Part shown: positions 16,830-30,000 of the stretch, one piece after another
Position numbering within the stretch: position 1 is the stretch's first letter
Layout: each line of letters opens with the position of its first letter
Source of the DNA: Bradyrhizobium hereditatis
GTDB lineage: Bacteria > Pseudomonadota > Alphaproteobacteria > Rhizobiales > Xanthobacteraceae
Direction of reading: 5' to 3'
NCBI RefSeq assembly: GCF_020329435.1
Contig: NZ_JAGKJK010000019.1
Span: 94,472 to 158,471, forward strand
Length of the DNA: 64,000 bases
Translations under genes and position numbers: made by a program
The notes under the pieces: model-generated
Databases searched by the model: none
What the model saw: the letters and a program-made list of their open reading frames with translations, nothing else
Told to the model about the DNA's origin: nothing

Positions 16830-17869
16830 CAAATCAGTTCCGCTTCCGCGGCCTCATGTCGTCCATAAGGAAAAGGATATCGTCATCACCCAGTCATCGG
16901 ACCATGCCCCAGCCTGACGAGCGCGACCCGGACAGAATAAACCGCGAGGCGTTGGAATGGCTATCGCGTATCAGCCTGGGCGAGGCCGCGCAGGAGGATC
17001 TCGCGGCGCTTCGGCGCTGGCGCGACACCAGCCCAGCGCATGCCGCGGCGCTCAGGCGCGCTGGCGACCTGTGGCGCGCGCTTGAAGCGCCGGTAACCGA
17101 GCTCGTGAAGAATGATGCGAGCCGCCGGAACGCTAACTTTCGCCCGAACCGCCGCGCGTTTCTCGCCGGCAGCACGGCCGCCGCTGCGGCTGCCATTGGC
17201 GTGATGATCGTCCGGCCACCTCTCGACCTTTGGCCATCATTCGCTGAATTGAGTGCCGATTACCGCACCGGAACCGGCGAACAGCGGCAAGTAACTTTGT
17301 CGGATGCGGTATCCGTTGAGTTGAATACCCGTACCAGCATTGCTGTGCGAAGCGGCGAGCAGGATCCTGGTATCGAGCTGATATCCGGCGAAACCGCCAT
17401 TGCTGTCTCGCGTGCTGAGTCGAAGCCCTTCGTTGTCCTTGCAGCCGGGGGACGCACAAGCACCCATCGAGGAAGCTTCAACATCCGCCGGCACGAGACA
17501 GGCGTCGATATCGCCTGCATTGATGGTGAGGTGTCCGTCGAATATCACCAGGGCGCCACGCTCCGGGCCGGCCAGCGCATTGCCTACAGTCGCGATGGCT
17601 TGAGCGGCGTCGTTGGCGCAGACGTGGCAGCCGTCACTGCCTGGCGCGAAGGCATGTTGATTTTCCGCAACACACCGCTCTCAAGCGTCATCGACGAGGT
17701 CAATCGCTATCGCTCAGGCAGGATCGTTCTGATCGATCCTTCCTTGGGGCAGCGCCTTGTCACGGCTCGCTTCGAGATCAAACGACTGGACACCGTGATG
17801 GGCCAGATCAACCAGGTCTTCAAAGTACCAGTGAAGACGTTCCCCGGCGGCCTTGTTCTAGTCGGTTAG
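16826..17869 (+). CDS. FecR-like anti-sigma factor
   Basis: The frame begins at a TTG overlapping the sigma gene stop (347 residues); later ATGs at 16856 and 16904 are also possible. The cytoplasmic N-terminal domain (INREALEWLSRISLGEAAQEDLAALRRWR, DUF4880-like) would bind the sigma factor. One helix lies near residues 108-125 (RRAFLAGSTAAAAAAIGVMIV), and the rest is the periplasmic FecR domain (TGTGEQRQVTLSDAVSVELN, then DIACIDGEVSVEY) with a C-terminal DUF4974/STN-like region. This is the full signalling layout. It would hold the sigma factor until the STN protein signals. Confidence 0.87.
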   Translation: MTNQFRFRGLMSSIRKRISSSPSHRTMPQPDERDPDRINREALEWLSRISLGEAAQEDLAALRRWRDTSPAHAAALRRAGDLWRALEAPVTELVKNDASRRNANFRPNRRAFLAGSTAAAAAAIGVMIVRPPLDLWPSFAELSADYRTGTGEQRQVTLSDAVSVELNTRTSIAVRSGEQDPGIELISGETAIAVSRAESKPFVVLAAGGRTSTHRGSFNIRRHETGVDIACIDGEVSVEYHQGATLRAGQRIAYSRDGLSGVVGADVAAVTAWREGMLIFRNTPLSSVIDEVNRYRSGRIVLIDPSLGQRLVTARFEIKRLDTVMGQINQVFKVPVKTFPGGLVLVG

Positions 17870-18067
17870 GCGTCGCTCCTGGTCGGCTTGGTCTCGAACC
17901 CGGGCTCCCGAGCTGGTCCGAAAAGAATTCAAAAAATGCTTCCGCTTTTGCCGGGGTCATCTCGTCCAGGGATTGGGGGATGGCTTTGTGTCGGGTGAGA
18001 ACCTCACCTGTCCGGTCGTTCTCCCGCGGATCATCCGCGCCGCACCAGACTTCCTGAAAGACCGCAC

Positions 18068-21000
18068 ATGACAAATCGCGCCTCATTCGCAACCCTTTCG
18101 GCTCACCATTCGGCGCAGTTGCCGCGGGCGCGGCGGCGCTTCGACCGTGGGGCCTTGCTCGCTAGTGCGAGCCTGTTGGCGCTGCATCTGGTGAATTCTG
18201 AAGCCATGGCGCGCTCATTGGGCGGGTCGCAACAGGCGCCTTCGGCTGCGGCGATCGCGGCCCAGACGGGCTCACAGGAAGCGGCACGGGCAGCACAGAA
18301 CTCCCTGAAGCGCGCGACGATGGCGATTCAGGCGCTGCAGGCCAGTCAGCGAGCGGCCCGCGATGCGGCGCGGACGGCGTTGCAGACCACGCCAAGCGGC
18401 ATACCCCACGGCCTTCGGCCGGGCGGACTGCAGGTGGTCACCGGCGCGACGGCGGGCTCGGAGCTGTGGCAAGGCGCGAACCTTCCGACCCAATTCAACG
18501 AGGGTGACCGTGCCAAGGTGACAATCGGGCAAACACAGCAAAAGGCGATTCTGACATGGCAGACCTTCAGCATCAGTGAGAAGACGGACCTGCGTTTCGA
18601 TCAAAACGGTAATCGAGACTGGGTTGCACTCAATCGGGTGCTTGATAACACCGCTCCCAGCAAGATCCTCGGCAGCATCAAGGCAGACGGCTCGGTCTAC
18701 ATCATCAATCAAAGCGGCATCATCTTCGGCGGTACCTCGCAGGTGAATGTCGGTTCACTGATTGCATCCACGGCGAAGATCTCCAACGAGCAATTCCGCA
18801 ATGGAATCTATTCGGCGCAAGCCGGCTCCACGTGGACACCAACCTTCAGCGATGCGGCAGAGTTGCTTGGAAATGGCAGGGGCGGCGGTGTCATCAAGGT
18901 CGAGGCCGGCGCGCAGATCGAGACGAATGCGCCGCCGTCCGTGACTTCCGGCGGCGGCTTCGTGCTTCTGATGGGCGGAGAGGTCGTCAATGCGGGCACG
19001 ATTACGACACATAATGGCCAGACCCAGCTCGCCGCCGGCGACGACTTCGTGCTGCGGCGTGGCTACAGCACCGAAGCGAACCTCTCCTCGACCACGCGCG
19101 GAAACGAGATCGCGCCACTGTTCGATTCCGCAAGCGTTGCGGGGCTTGTCCGCAACCACGGCATTATCTTCAGCCCGCAGGGCGATATCACGATGGCCGG
19201 CCGGACCATCAGGCAGGACGGAGTCCTCGTCGCCTCGACCTCGGTCAATACGCGCGGAACGATTCACCTGCTGAACTCGGCAGCCGACACGCTCGGAAGC
19301 GTCACGCTCTGCGCCGACAGCGTCACAGTCATCATTCCCGAGCTCGAGAGTAATGAGACTGCGCTGAACTCGCAGCGCGACGCGCTGATCGCGACCTCTG
19401 CCACCGCCAATCAACAGCGCAGCCAGTCGGCGACTGGTGTGTTCAACAATCTCTCGCTGCTCGCAGATCGGCTCGATCAGTTGCGCATCGAGATAGTCAC
19501 GGGCGGCGAGGTCGTGTTCGAGGGCGGCGCGACACCGGACGCCGGTTCGCTGACCATTGCGCAAGGCGGGCAGGTCGCGGTGTCCGCAGGACGTCGCATC
19601 TCCACCGAAAGCGGTGCGACCGTCGACGCTTCCGGTGTACGCGATGTCGTGCTCGCGATGTCGGCCAACAATCTGATGCTGAACATCCAGGGCAACGAGC
19701 TGCGCGATTCCCCGCAGAACCGCGACAGCAATTCCTTGAAGAATGCGAATGTCTGGGTCGATATCCGCGATCTGATCTTCGTGCCGGCCGGCACCGGCGG
19801 TTACGATGCTATCAGGTACTACACGCCGGGCGGGCTGCTCGAGGTCGGCGGCTATCTCGCTAACACCAAGCACACGATCGGCGAATGGACTGCGGTCGGT
19901 GGCAAGATCACGCTCTCAGCATCGGAAGTGATTGCGCAGAAAGGCTCGATCTTCGACATATCAGGCGGTTCGGTCCGTTACGAGGGTGGCTATATCCGGA
20001 CCACGAATTTTCTCGGACCGGATGGGCGGACGTACAACGTCAACAACGCCCGCGGCGACATGACATTCTACGGTCTGGGTCAAGGCTATGTCCGCAACCA
20101 CGAGCGCTGGGCGGCCACCGAGGTCTGGACCAGTCTGCTTACCAGAGGCCGTGAAACTGTGCGATGGGAAGCCGGCTACACGGTCGGTCGTGACGCGGGG
20201 AATCTCATTCTTTCGACACCGACCGCTCTTTTCGAGGCCGACATTCTCGCGGACGTCGTCCAGGGCTCGCGCCAAACCAACGCGCGGCCAGATGGCATCA
20301 CCGACGGCTACCAGGTTGCGCAAAACACTGTTGCCAAGGCCGGCACGCTGGCGCTTGGCAGATATGCGGCCAATGGTCTGGTCGGTGCCTACGCCACCGA
20401 TGTGGTTATCGCCGATTTGACGGGCCTGTCGCCTTCCGCGATCCGTACAAACACGGCCTGGTTCGATGCCGGGCATCTGAACGCACAGGGGCTGGGTGGT
20501 ATCGATCTCGCAACCACAGGCAAGATCACGATTGATGCCCCCCTGTCGGTCGCTGACGGCGGCTCGGTCTCACTGGCAGCGCCGGTCGTCGACATCAAGG
20601 CCGATGTCACGGCCCACAGCGGCCGGATCACGGCGACGAACATCCTGACGGCCTGGCCGACATCTCAGGTGCTCACATCAGCCGGTACTTCGACCGTCAC
20701 GCTCGGCGCTGGCGTTGTGCTCGATGCGAGCGGATACTGGGTGAATGCCGTCAACGACCTCGCGGGCTACGGGAAGCAGGCGTTCATCAACGGCGGCGAT
20801 GTTCGCTTGATCTCCTCGGGAGACGTGGTCGTCAAGGACGGTAGCTTGATCGATGTCTCCTCGGGCGCCGCGCTCACCACAAATGGAAAGTTCCTGGGTG
20901 GCCGGGGCGGCAACGTCACTCTCAAAGCTTCTGCCACGCTTGATGGGACGCTTTCGCATGGTGGCCGCCTGACTCTCGACGGCAAGATCCGCGGCTTCGG

Positions 21001-24000
21001 CGTGGCCGGAGGAGGGGCGTTGGCCATCACGTCCGGCGGGACGATCGTCTTTGGCGGCGACGTGCTCCAGACGAACGGCCGGCTCGGTGCCGGCGAGAAG
21101 GCACCCACAGACCTGATCAGCCTGGAGACGTTCGTCGTCCGCGCCGGAGAGGTTCTGCCGGCCAACTACAGCTATTCGACGACCGTGGCGGCTCCCGGAC
21201 AGGTGATGGGCGCCTCTCCCAACATCACAAGCACCAACCGTGTCACGCTGGCGGCCGACTGGACGCCGCCACGTCCGGCGGCTCTGGGAGGATTTGGCAG
21301 CTACGCGCTGAACGTCAATGGCGCGATCATAACAATCGATTCGTCCTCTCCGCTGCCGACGATTCGAGCGGGTTCGGAGATCAGAGGCATCACCGACGTT
21401 CAGAATTTTCCGCAAAGCTACGTGGTCCCGGCGGATGTCTTTCCGGCTGGCATCCCCATCGTCGCGACGACGGTCACGGCATTTGCCGGAAGCCGGGCGC
21501 CGGTCGATGTCACGTTCGCCGCCGGCACCGTCATTCGTTCCGGCTCGGTGCTTCGGACCGGGGTCGCGGTGCGGCCGCTGGAGTATCTCAGCGAAAATCT
21601 GCTGCAGGGCGGCTTCTCGCAATATCAGATCGCCGGAGGCTCCGGATTGATCGTTGCGCCGAGGACGCGGCTCCACGTCACGACACCGGTCTACCGTCGC
21701 GGGCTGGGAAGCCTCGCTACCCCGACTGGCGCGGATCCCAAGGCTGCCCTGGAGCTCTGGACTCCGCCGCAGTATATCGACAACCCCGCCAAGGCCGAGT
21801 TCACGCAGCGCGCCGGCGCCGATCTGTCGTTGATATCCGCGGGCGGGATAACACTCGCATCCGACTCGATCATCGAAGTGGACGACGGCCGCTCCGTCGC
21901 GCTGAAGGCATTGGGTCAAATCACGATTGAAGGCGCGATCACCGCACGCAGCGGCACCATCACGATCGCCAGCAATCTCGACAACGTCGTCCAGACGCGC
22001 GCAACTCCCGGTCAATCGATCTGGATCGGTGAGCACGCAGTCCTCGACGTCTCCGCGCGGCCGGTCACGAACGCCGATACGAAAGGACGCCGCTACGGAA
22101 TCATCCGGGATGGTGGGTCCATCAACATCGGCATGGCCTCGTTCTCCGCCGTCAGCAGCGGGGTCCTTCCAGCGACCCATTCGTTTGTGATCATCCGGCC
22201 GGGCGCCCGGCTTGATGCCTCCGGCTCCAGTGGCGTGATCGATCTTGTCTCCGATGCCGGCATGAGCGTGGCGCTGCAGCCGATCACGGTCGCGAGCAAT
22301 GGCGGCTCCATCACGATTGGCTCGCAGAGCGGATTGTATCTGGATGGCGAGATGCTCGCCGCGACTGGCGGAGCGGGTGCCGCAGGCGGTCGTCTGACGA
22401 TCGCTCTCGAGACCCCCTCCAACTACAATCCGATCACCGCCGCCGGCCCACGCGTCTTCACGATCACGCAGGAACGCCAGACGGGCACGCTTACGGGTCT
22501 GAGCCCCGGTCTCATGGATTCGTCACTTCGCTACGGCGAAGGCTATCTGAGCTCGGCACAGGTGGCGCAGGGCGGCTTCGACACTCTGTCGCTCTGGAGC
22601 CGCGACACGTTCCAGTTCAATGGAGACGTCCATCTCTCGACGGGCCAAACCCTCGCGCTCTATCGCGGGGTTCTCTCGACAGCCGCCGACACACCGAACA
22701 GCCGTGTCTCGCTGAGCGCGCCTTATGTTCTCCTGGACGGAGCCGTCGGCATCGAGGCTGGGGGCGTATACTCAGGCCTCACCATCCCGGTCTACCGGGC
22801 GTCGGCCTCCAACAACGGGAGCCTCACGGTCACGGCCGATCTGATTGATGCGCGCAATCGCGTCTTGTTCGGTGTTCTTGCCTCATATCAGACTGGCCTT
22901 TTCGGCGAGCTGAACCAGGAGTATGTCGTTCAGGCTGCTGGTTTCGCCCAGATCGATCTTGTCAGCCGTGGCGATATTCGTTTCGGGACCGGTGCACTCG
23001 CAGGCGGTGGAAATATCGCGATCGAGGCGGCGCAGATCTACCCGACAACCGGAGCCGTGGCGCAGATCGCGGCCGGCGTGGATCAGATTGGCACTCTGCG
23101 GCCGGACGGCAACTTGACCATCCGCCGCAATGGCAGCATGCCGGCCCTCCCACATTCAGCCTTCGGTACGCTCGGACTGCTCGCCGCGACGGTCGATCAG
23201 CAAGGTATCGTACGGGCCCCACTGGGCAGTCTCTTGGTCGGCTCGAACGCCGATCCATTCATCTTCGGCTACAGCACCAGCTCGACCGTCGTGCTTCGCC
23301 CGGGCAGCATCACCTCGACTAGCGCGGCGGAGCTCGTCATGCCCTATGGCGGGACCGTTGATGGGCTGTCCTATAAATACGCGGGCGCTGACGTGGCCTT
23401 TCATGATCTCGCCTCGTTCTTCCCCACGGGAAGGAGCTCGTTCGGCGTGACTCTGTCAGGCAAGCGTGTTGTCGCCGAGCACGGCGCCGTGCTTGATCTC
23501 AGCGGCGGCGGAAACCTCACCGGCGCCGCCTTCATCAGCGGCCGCGGGGGCTCGGTCGACATCCTCAAGACGCCGCTCGTCAATGCCAATCCGGTCCTCG
23601 GCTACAGCGACGCATCGAATCGTGTCTATGCGCTGATGCCGGCCTATGCCAGCGGCTACGCGCCGATGTCGCCCGAGAAAGCGGCGGGCGATCCGCTGGT
23701 CGGCCAGCAGATCACCCTGACACAGGCGGTAGGCGGATTGCCGGCGGGCACCTATACGCTGCTCCCGTCGAATTATGCGCTGCTTCCCGGCGCATATCGT
23801 GTCGAGCTGGGTCGGAGCACCACGACTCCTATCGGCCCCGCGGCTCTCGCAAACGGCTCCTATGTGACGACAGGCACGCTCGGTGTCGTCAACACCGGTA
23901 TCCATTCGGCCCTGCCGAGCCGGATCATTGTCACGCCGGGCCAGGCCGTGCGGAGCCACTCGCAATACAACGAAACGAGCTACAGCGACTTCGTCCTTGC

Positions 24001-27000
24001 CAATGCCGCCGCGTCCGGGCGCTTGCGGCCGCGCCTGCCGGTGGACGCGCAGACACTCTTGCTCAGCTTTGGCTCCGCCGTCGGAGATGTCCTGTCGTTC
24101 GACGGCACCGTGCTGATGCAGTCCGGCGATGGTGGCTACGCCGGCACTCTTGCCGTGAGCTCCACTGGAGCGCTTGAAATCAAGCCGTCCGGGACCGTGG
24201 CGACCGCCGGCATGGCCTCTCTCGACGCGGAAGACCTGTCGCGCGTCGGCGCCGGAAGCCTGCTCATCGGCGGCAATTACTCCTACGTTTCGGGTCAGAA
24301 CGACACGAGCATTACCAGTGCGCATGTCTATTTGAGTGCGACAGCGGCTGATGTCGTCGTCCGCAACGGCAGCGTGCTCGAGGCGGGCCAGATTTTCGCC
24401 CTGGCAAGAAATTCCGTTCATGTGGAGAACGGAGCTGTCTTCGATACCACGCGGTCGAGCACGAACATCTTCGACTCGAGCGCCGGTTACGTCTTCTGGA
24501 ACTCGCTCTCAGGATCCTTCGCGAACACCGGCGCCATCCTGGCCGTCTCGAACGGCTGGCTCAATTTCCTGCCGGTGAAGACGGCTGCCGCCGGCACTGT
24601 CACGATCAACGACGGAGCGGCGTTCCGCACGCTCGGGACGATTGCGTTTGCGGCCAGCAACGCGTTGGACCTCGGGGCCAATGTGGCGCTCAACGCGCGC
24701 TACATCACGCTCAGCCTGCCGGAGATCAACGTCGGCACGGATGCATCCCTGGCCGCGGCGCGTGGCGCCGGCGCCCTCGGCTCGGGCTGGCTGCTGACGC
24801 AATCGGCGCTGGATCGGCTGCTCACGCCGGCGAATCCGACGCTCCCGCGTGCTGAACGCCTGACCCTGACGGTCGGCTCGTCACTCAACTTCTTCGGCGA
24901 TGTTGACCTCGACATGAGGAGCCCCGGAGGCGGGAGCAAGATGCTGGTCCTCAATACGCCGGCCATCTACGGTTGGGGTACGGTGGGCGACGTCGCAACA
25001 CTGTCCGCCGACACGGTGATCTGGAACGGCGTTTCGAGCGGGCAGGGCACGACAGCCAGTCCTTATGTCAGCTTGCCTCCAGGCGCGGTGCGCCCGGGCG
25101 GTCCCGGCACCGGCGCGGGCGCGCTCGCCATCAACGCCCGCGAGATCGTGTTCGGCTACGATCCATACGCGCGGCCTCAGAACGAGGCCACGCTGGATCG
25201 CCTCGCGCTCGGCTTTGCTACCGTCAATCTGGCGGCGTCCGACAGGATCACGGCGAACAATCGCGGCAGCCTAGCCGTGTATCGCAGCGGCACGGGTGCA
25301 TCGAATTATGCTGGCGGCGATCTCACCATTTCGGCGCCGCTGATCACTGCCGAGGCCGGCGGGCTCATGTCCTTTGTCGCGGGCGGCGCGATTACGGCGC
25401 GCGCCGGCGCAGGCGGGCCGGCGAACACGGATTCGGTCAGTCAGGTCGGTGGCGAACTCCGTTTCAAAGGCAGTGCGATCACGATCGACACTGCGATTGC
25501 GATGCCCAGCGGCCGCCTCGAACTGAAGGCGACCGGGGACATCACGCTCACGGATCGCGCCACGCTCGATCTGTCAGCCCGTTCCATCACGTTCTTCGAC
25601 GTGACCAAATACAGCTGGGGCGGCGACATCGTGATGGAGAGCGCCGCCGGCGTGATCACGCAGCATGCGGGCTCGATCATCGACGTGTCCGCGGCACGCA
25701 ATGACGCCGGCTCGATCCGCGCCGAGGCGCTGGGCACGGGCGGCACAGTTGCGTTCCACGGCGCCCTGCGCGGCGCGGCAGCGGACGGCTTTGATTCCGG
25801 CAGCTTCGATGTCCGCGCCTTCACGCTGGCGGATTTTGCCGGCTTGAACACCAAGTTGAGTGAAAGTGGCTACTTCAGCGCGCGCAACTTCGTCATCAAG
25901 ACCGGCGATCTCGTGATCGGCAATGAGGTCCGTGCCCGCGAGGTAAATATCTCGGTTGATGGCGGCAGCCTGATGGTCACCGGCCGGATCAATGCCAGCG
26001 GCGCCAAGCCCGGCTCGATCCGCCTCGCCGCGCGCGACGACCTGACGCTCACCTCCAGCGCGATCCTCGATGCCCGCAGTACCGTGCTGCAGGTGGACAG
26101 CACCGGCGCACCGATCGAGGCGTCGAACCGCGGCCATGTGGAGCTCACCTCGGCCCAAGGGACGGTCAGGCTTGCGACTGGCGCCACCATCGACCTGCGT
26201 TCGGCCGACAACGTCGCGCGCGGCAAGATCGAAATCAACGCACAGCGGCGGGGCGGTGCGGGTGGCGCAGGGGCCGGGGCCGACGACATCGCCATCGATG
26301 CGGCCGGGCCGCTCGACATCCGCGGCGCGGCGAGCATCGCGGTGAACGGCTTCCGCAGCTACGAGCCGACGCGCGGCATCATCAACCAGAGTCTGCTTGA
26401 CGCGATCCATACCGACAGCAGCGCCTTCATCAATGCGGCGTCGATGAATGGTGCCTTGCAGAGCCGGCTGACCGGATTGCGCGCCTACGGGGACGCGTTC
26501 CATCTGCGCCCCGGCGTCGAGCTCCGTAGCAATGGCGATCTCGCCACCGAGGGCGACGTCGACTTCTCCGGCTATCGCTACGGACCGAATGCCGATCCCG
26601 GCGTGCGCGGCTCCGGCGAGCCAGGCGTGCTCGTCGTCCGTGCTGCGGGCAATGTCACCATCAAAGGCAGCATCAATGATGGCTTTGCGCCGCCGCCGGC
26701 GACGCCGGATGATAATGGCTGGGTGCTCTTGCCGGGATCGCAGCCAGCCGACGTTTGGGTCGGTTTGGGGGTCACGCTCGCGGGTGGTCCATCCGGAGCC
26801 GTGACGACATTCGCTGCCGGCGCAAGCTCGACCGTCGTGCTCGACTATGCGATTTCAATTCGCGCTGCGACCCTGCGAAAAGGCGTTGCTGTCCCGTTTC
26901 AGTTCGTCTCCACCGGAGTTCTCTCCGTGCCGGACTGGGCGCGAGCAGAAGGCGGCTGGATTGCAACCGCACCGATCTGGGCGAGTGCGGCGGCACAGCA

Positions 27001-30000
27001 GAGCGGACAGCCTCCCATCTTCACGCCAGGCCAGAAGGTCAATGTCCAGCTGCCGACCGGAACGGTCTTCGGTGCCGGAACGGTGCTTCCCGCGGGGACC
27101 CCGCAGCAGGCAGGAACCCTGGGCATCGCTGCAGTGACCGTGCCGGCGGGCACGCCGCTCAATGTCTTTGACAACACGGTCACGCTGAATGCCAATGTCG
27201 TCGTGCCCGCCGGGGCAAGAATTCCGGCGCAAACCAACGTCGTGCTGACGACGACGCCCATCGGGTCGATCAGCGCGCCTCTGACGCTGTCTTCCGGCCT
27301 GATCCTGATCGGCAATGCGTCCGGCACGGCGACGACGTTTCCCGGCGGCGCGACTTCCACGACCGCTCTGACCTTCGCAATCAGCATTCGCAATGCAACG
27401 CTCAGGCGTGGAGTCTCCATCCCGTTCCAGTTCGCGTCGAGCGCAAATCTCGCCGTTCCCTCCTGGGCAACCGCTCAAGGTGGTTGGGTCGCCACGGCAC
27501 CGATTTGGGCAAGCACGAATGCCTACAGCCAAGGCCAGCCGCCGCTCTTTACTGCCGGCCAGCGCGTGAACGTGACGCTGCCGAGCGGCACCGTCTTTGG
27601 CGCCGGCACCGTGTTGCCCTCGCTTGTCGCCACCACGACTTCCGGCACCTTGGGCATGTTCGGCGCGATGGTGCCGGCCGGCACGCCGCTGAACGTCTTC
27701 AATTCTGCAGTGACTTTGAGCGCATCGGTCGCAGTTGCTGCCGGAACCGTCCTGCCGGCCGGCACGAACATCCAGCAGGTCATCTCCGCGCCGTTACGTC
27801 CCTCCGGCAGCGACGGCCGCCAGGGCCAAATGTGGGCCGTCGCGCCCATGCTGGCGCCGGGCTCGTTATCCTGGTCGATGCGCATGGCGTCGGGCGCCGA
27901 TCTTTCGTCTGCCGACAGTCGCACCCTGCGGTCTGCAGATTTGCCCGAAGGGCAGGGCAATATCAGGCTGTACGATCCCCACTACACGATACCCTACGAC
28001 ATCACCACGGCGCCGCCGGCCATCAGCGTGGTGCGGACCGGCACGGGCTATCTGGAACTGCTGGCCGGCGGAGACTATCGCCAGGACTCGCTCTTCGGCG
28101 TGTACACCGCAGGCCAGGCGACCGGCGGTCTGGGGCGCGCGCGCCGCAGCGATGGAACGGTACTGGGCCCGGGCAATGCGGCCTATGAGGCGGCGCTCAA
28201 TCCGATCGGCATCTATTTCACCGAGCATGGCGGCGACGTCCTTCTGGCGGCGGGCGGAAGTATCGGCGGCTATCTCGACAGCAAGTCGTCGAGTAGCGCG
28301 ACCTACGCCACATCCGATGTCGCCGGATGGTCCTGGATGCAGGACGGGAATTGGGGCATCAATTTCGGGACTTACGATGCGAGCAGCGCGCTGTTTCTGC
28401 GTGGGTTTGCCGGCATCGGGGCACTCGGCGGCGGCAACGTCACCGTTCGTGCGGACGCCGATGCCGGACAGACGAAGACCGGCGGCCCGCGAACGCCGCT
28501 GACGGCGGCGATCGGCAGCAGCGGCCAAGCGCAGGCCGGCGGAAACCTTGTCCGCCACGGTGGCGGTACTCTGACCCTCGATATCGCCGGCCAGCTCAAT
28601 CCGGCCGACAGCGTGTTCACTCCCATCGTCGCCGATATTGCCAATCTGCGCGGCGACATCATGTTGCGTGCGGCTTCGGTTGGTCGCGTGATCGCATCGA
28701 AATTCGGCGTTCGCATCAATCTCGATCCGCGTCCATCCGAGCCGCTGGTGCCGAGCAGCTTCGCCGCAGCCGGCACGCAGAGATTCAGTCTCGGCGATGC
28801 AACGCTCGTCCTGCAAAGCCGCTCCGATATCGTCGCGACCGTCAATGCAGCAGGCAGCCTGTGGGCGGACACGACGGCGGCTGAGCTGTTCTCCGCCGGC
28901 GGCGAGATCGTCCCCATCGGCGACGTGCCTTCGCTTTCGATCATTGCGGCTCGGGGCAGCATCCATACCGGGCAGTACTCTACCTCCTCGGTCAGGCTGT
29001 TGCCATCGCCGATCGGGCAACTGGAGCTTCTGGCCTGGAACTCGATCAATGGCGATATCCCCTCGGGCGGCTCCAACTATGTCGGCTTGAGTGCAGGCGC
29101 ACCCTTCAGCAATCTGCATATCGAGGATCCGGAGCCGATCCGCATTTATGCGGTGAACGGCGACATCATCGATCTCCAGGTCGGCGAAAGCCGCCGGGAT
29201 TCCCTCACTGGGATCTGGACCCATGATCCCGTCGGCAAGCACGCCTGGATGCGGGCCGGACGGGACATCGTCAAGTCCGGCCTCACGGTGCTCAACAATC
29301 GGGGTACTGACGTCTCGATCGTATCTGCTGGCCGTGACATCATCCTGGCCGAGATGAACGGCTACAATTATCAGGTCGCCGGACCCGGAACGCTGGAGAT
29401 CACGGCCGGCCGCAACATCATCCTGACCGACCCGAGCTCAAGCGCCGCCATCGGTCCGTTCATCAGCATCGGCGCGCTGGTCGCGGGGGATCTTCGTCCT
29501 GGCGCCGACATCGTCGTGCAGGCTGGCGTCGGAACAATTGGGCCCAACTATGCCGCGTTCGCGGCCCGCTATCTTGATCCGGCCAATCTTGCACAGCCCG
29601 GTATTCCCTTGGCAGATCAGGCCGGCAAGGTTGCGAAGGCTTATGACGAGGAATTATTTGCTTGGCTGCAGAACCGCTTTGGACCGCATCAGAGACCCTT
29701 CGTCCACCACGGCCGCACATTCGTATTCTCGGGCGGCAAGGGCGACGCGCTTGCCTTCTTCCTGAGCCTCCCGACCGAGCAGCAAGGCGTGTTTCTCCGT
29801 GGCGTGTATTACGAGGAGCTGCGGCTTTCCGGCCGTGAATACAACGATTCCACGAGCACGCGATTCGGCTCCTATTTGCGTGGTCGCGAGGCGATCGAGG
29901 CGCTGTTCCCCGAAACAGACGCCAATGGCGCTCCGATCCAACGCAATGGCGATATCACCATTTTCGGAGGGGCACATATCCGGACCGACTTTGGCGGCAA

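Noticed and set aside
20678..22180. 500-residue antisense frame in the adhesin gene
   Set aside because: Opposite an intact reading frame, Arg/Asp/Gly-rich and without domain features.
27866..29242. 458-residue antisense frame in the adhesin gene
   Set aside because: Same reasoning: a long open shadow in GC-rich DNA, no start signal or motif.
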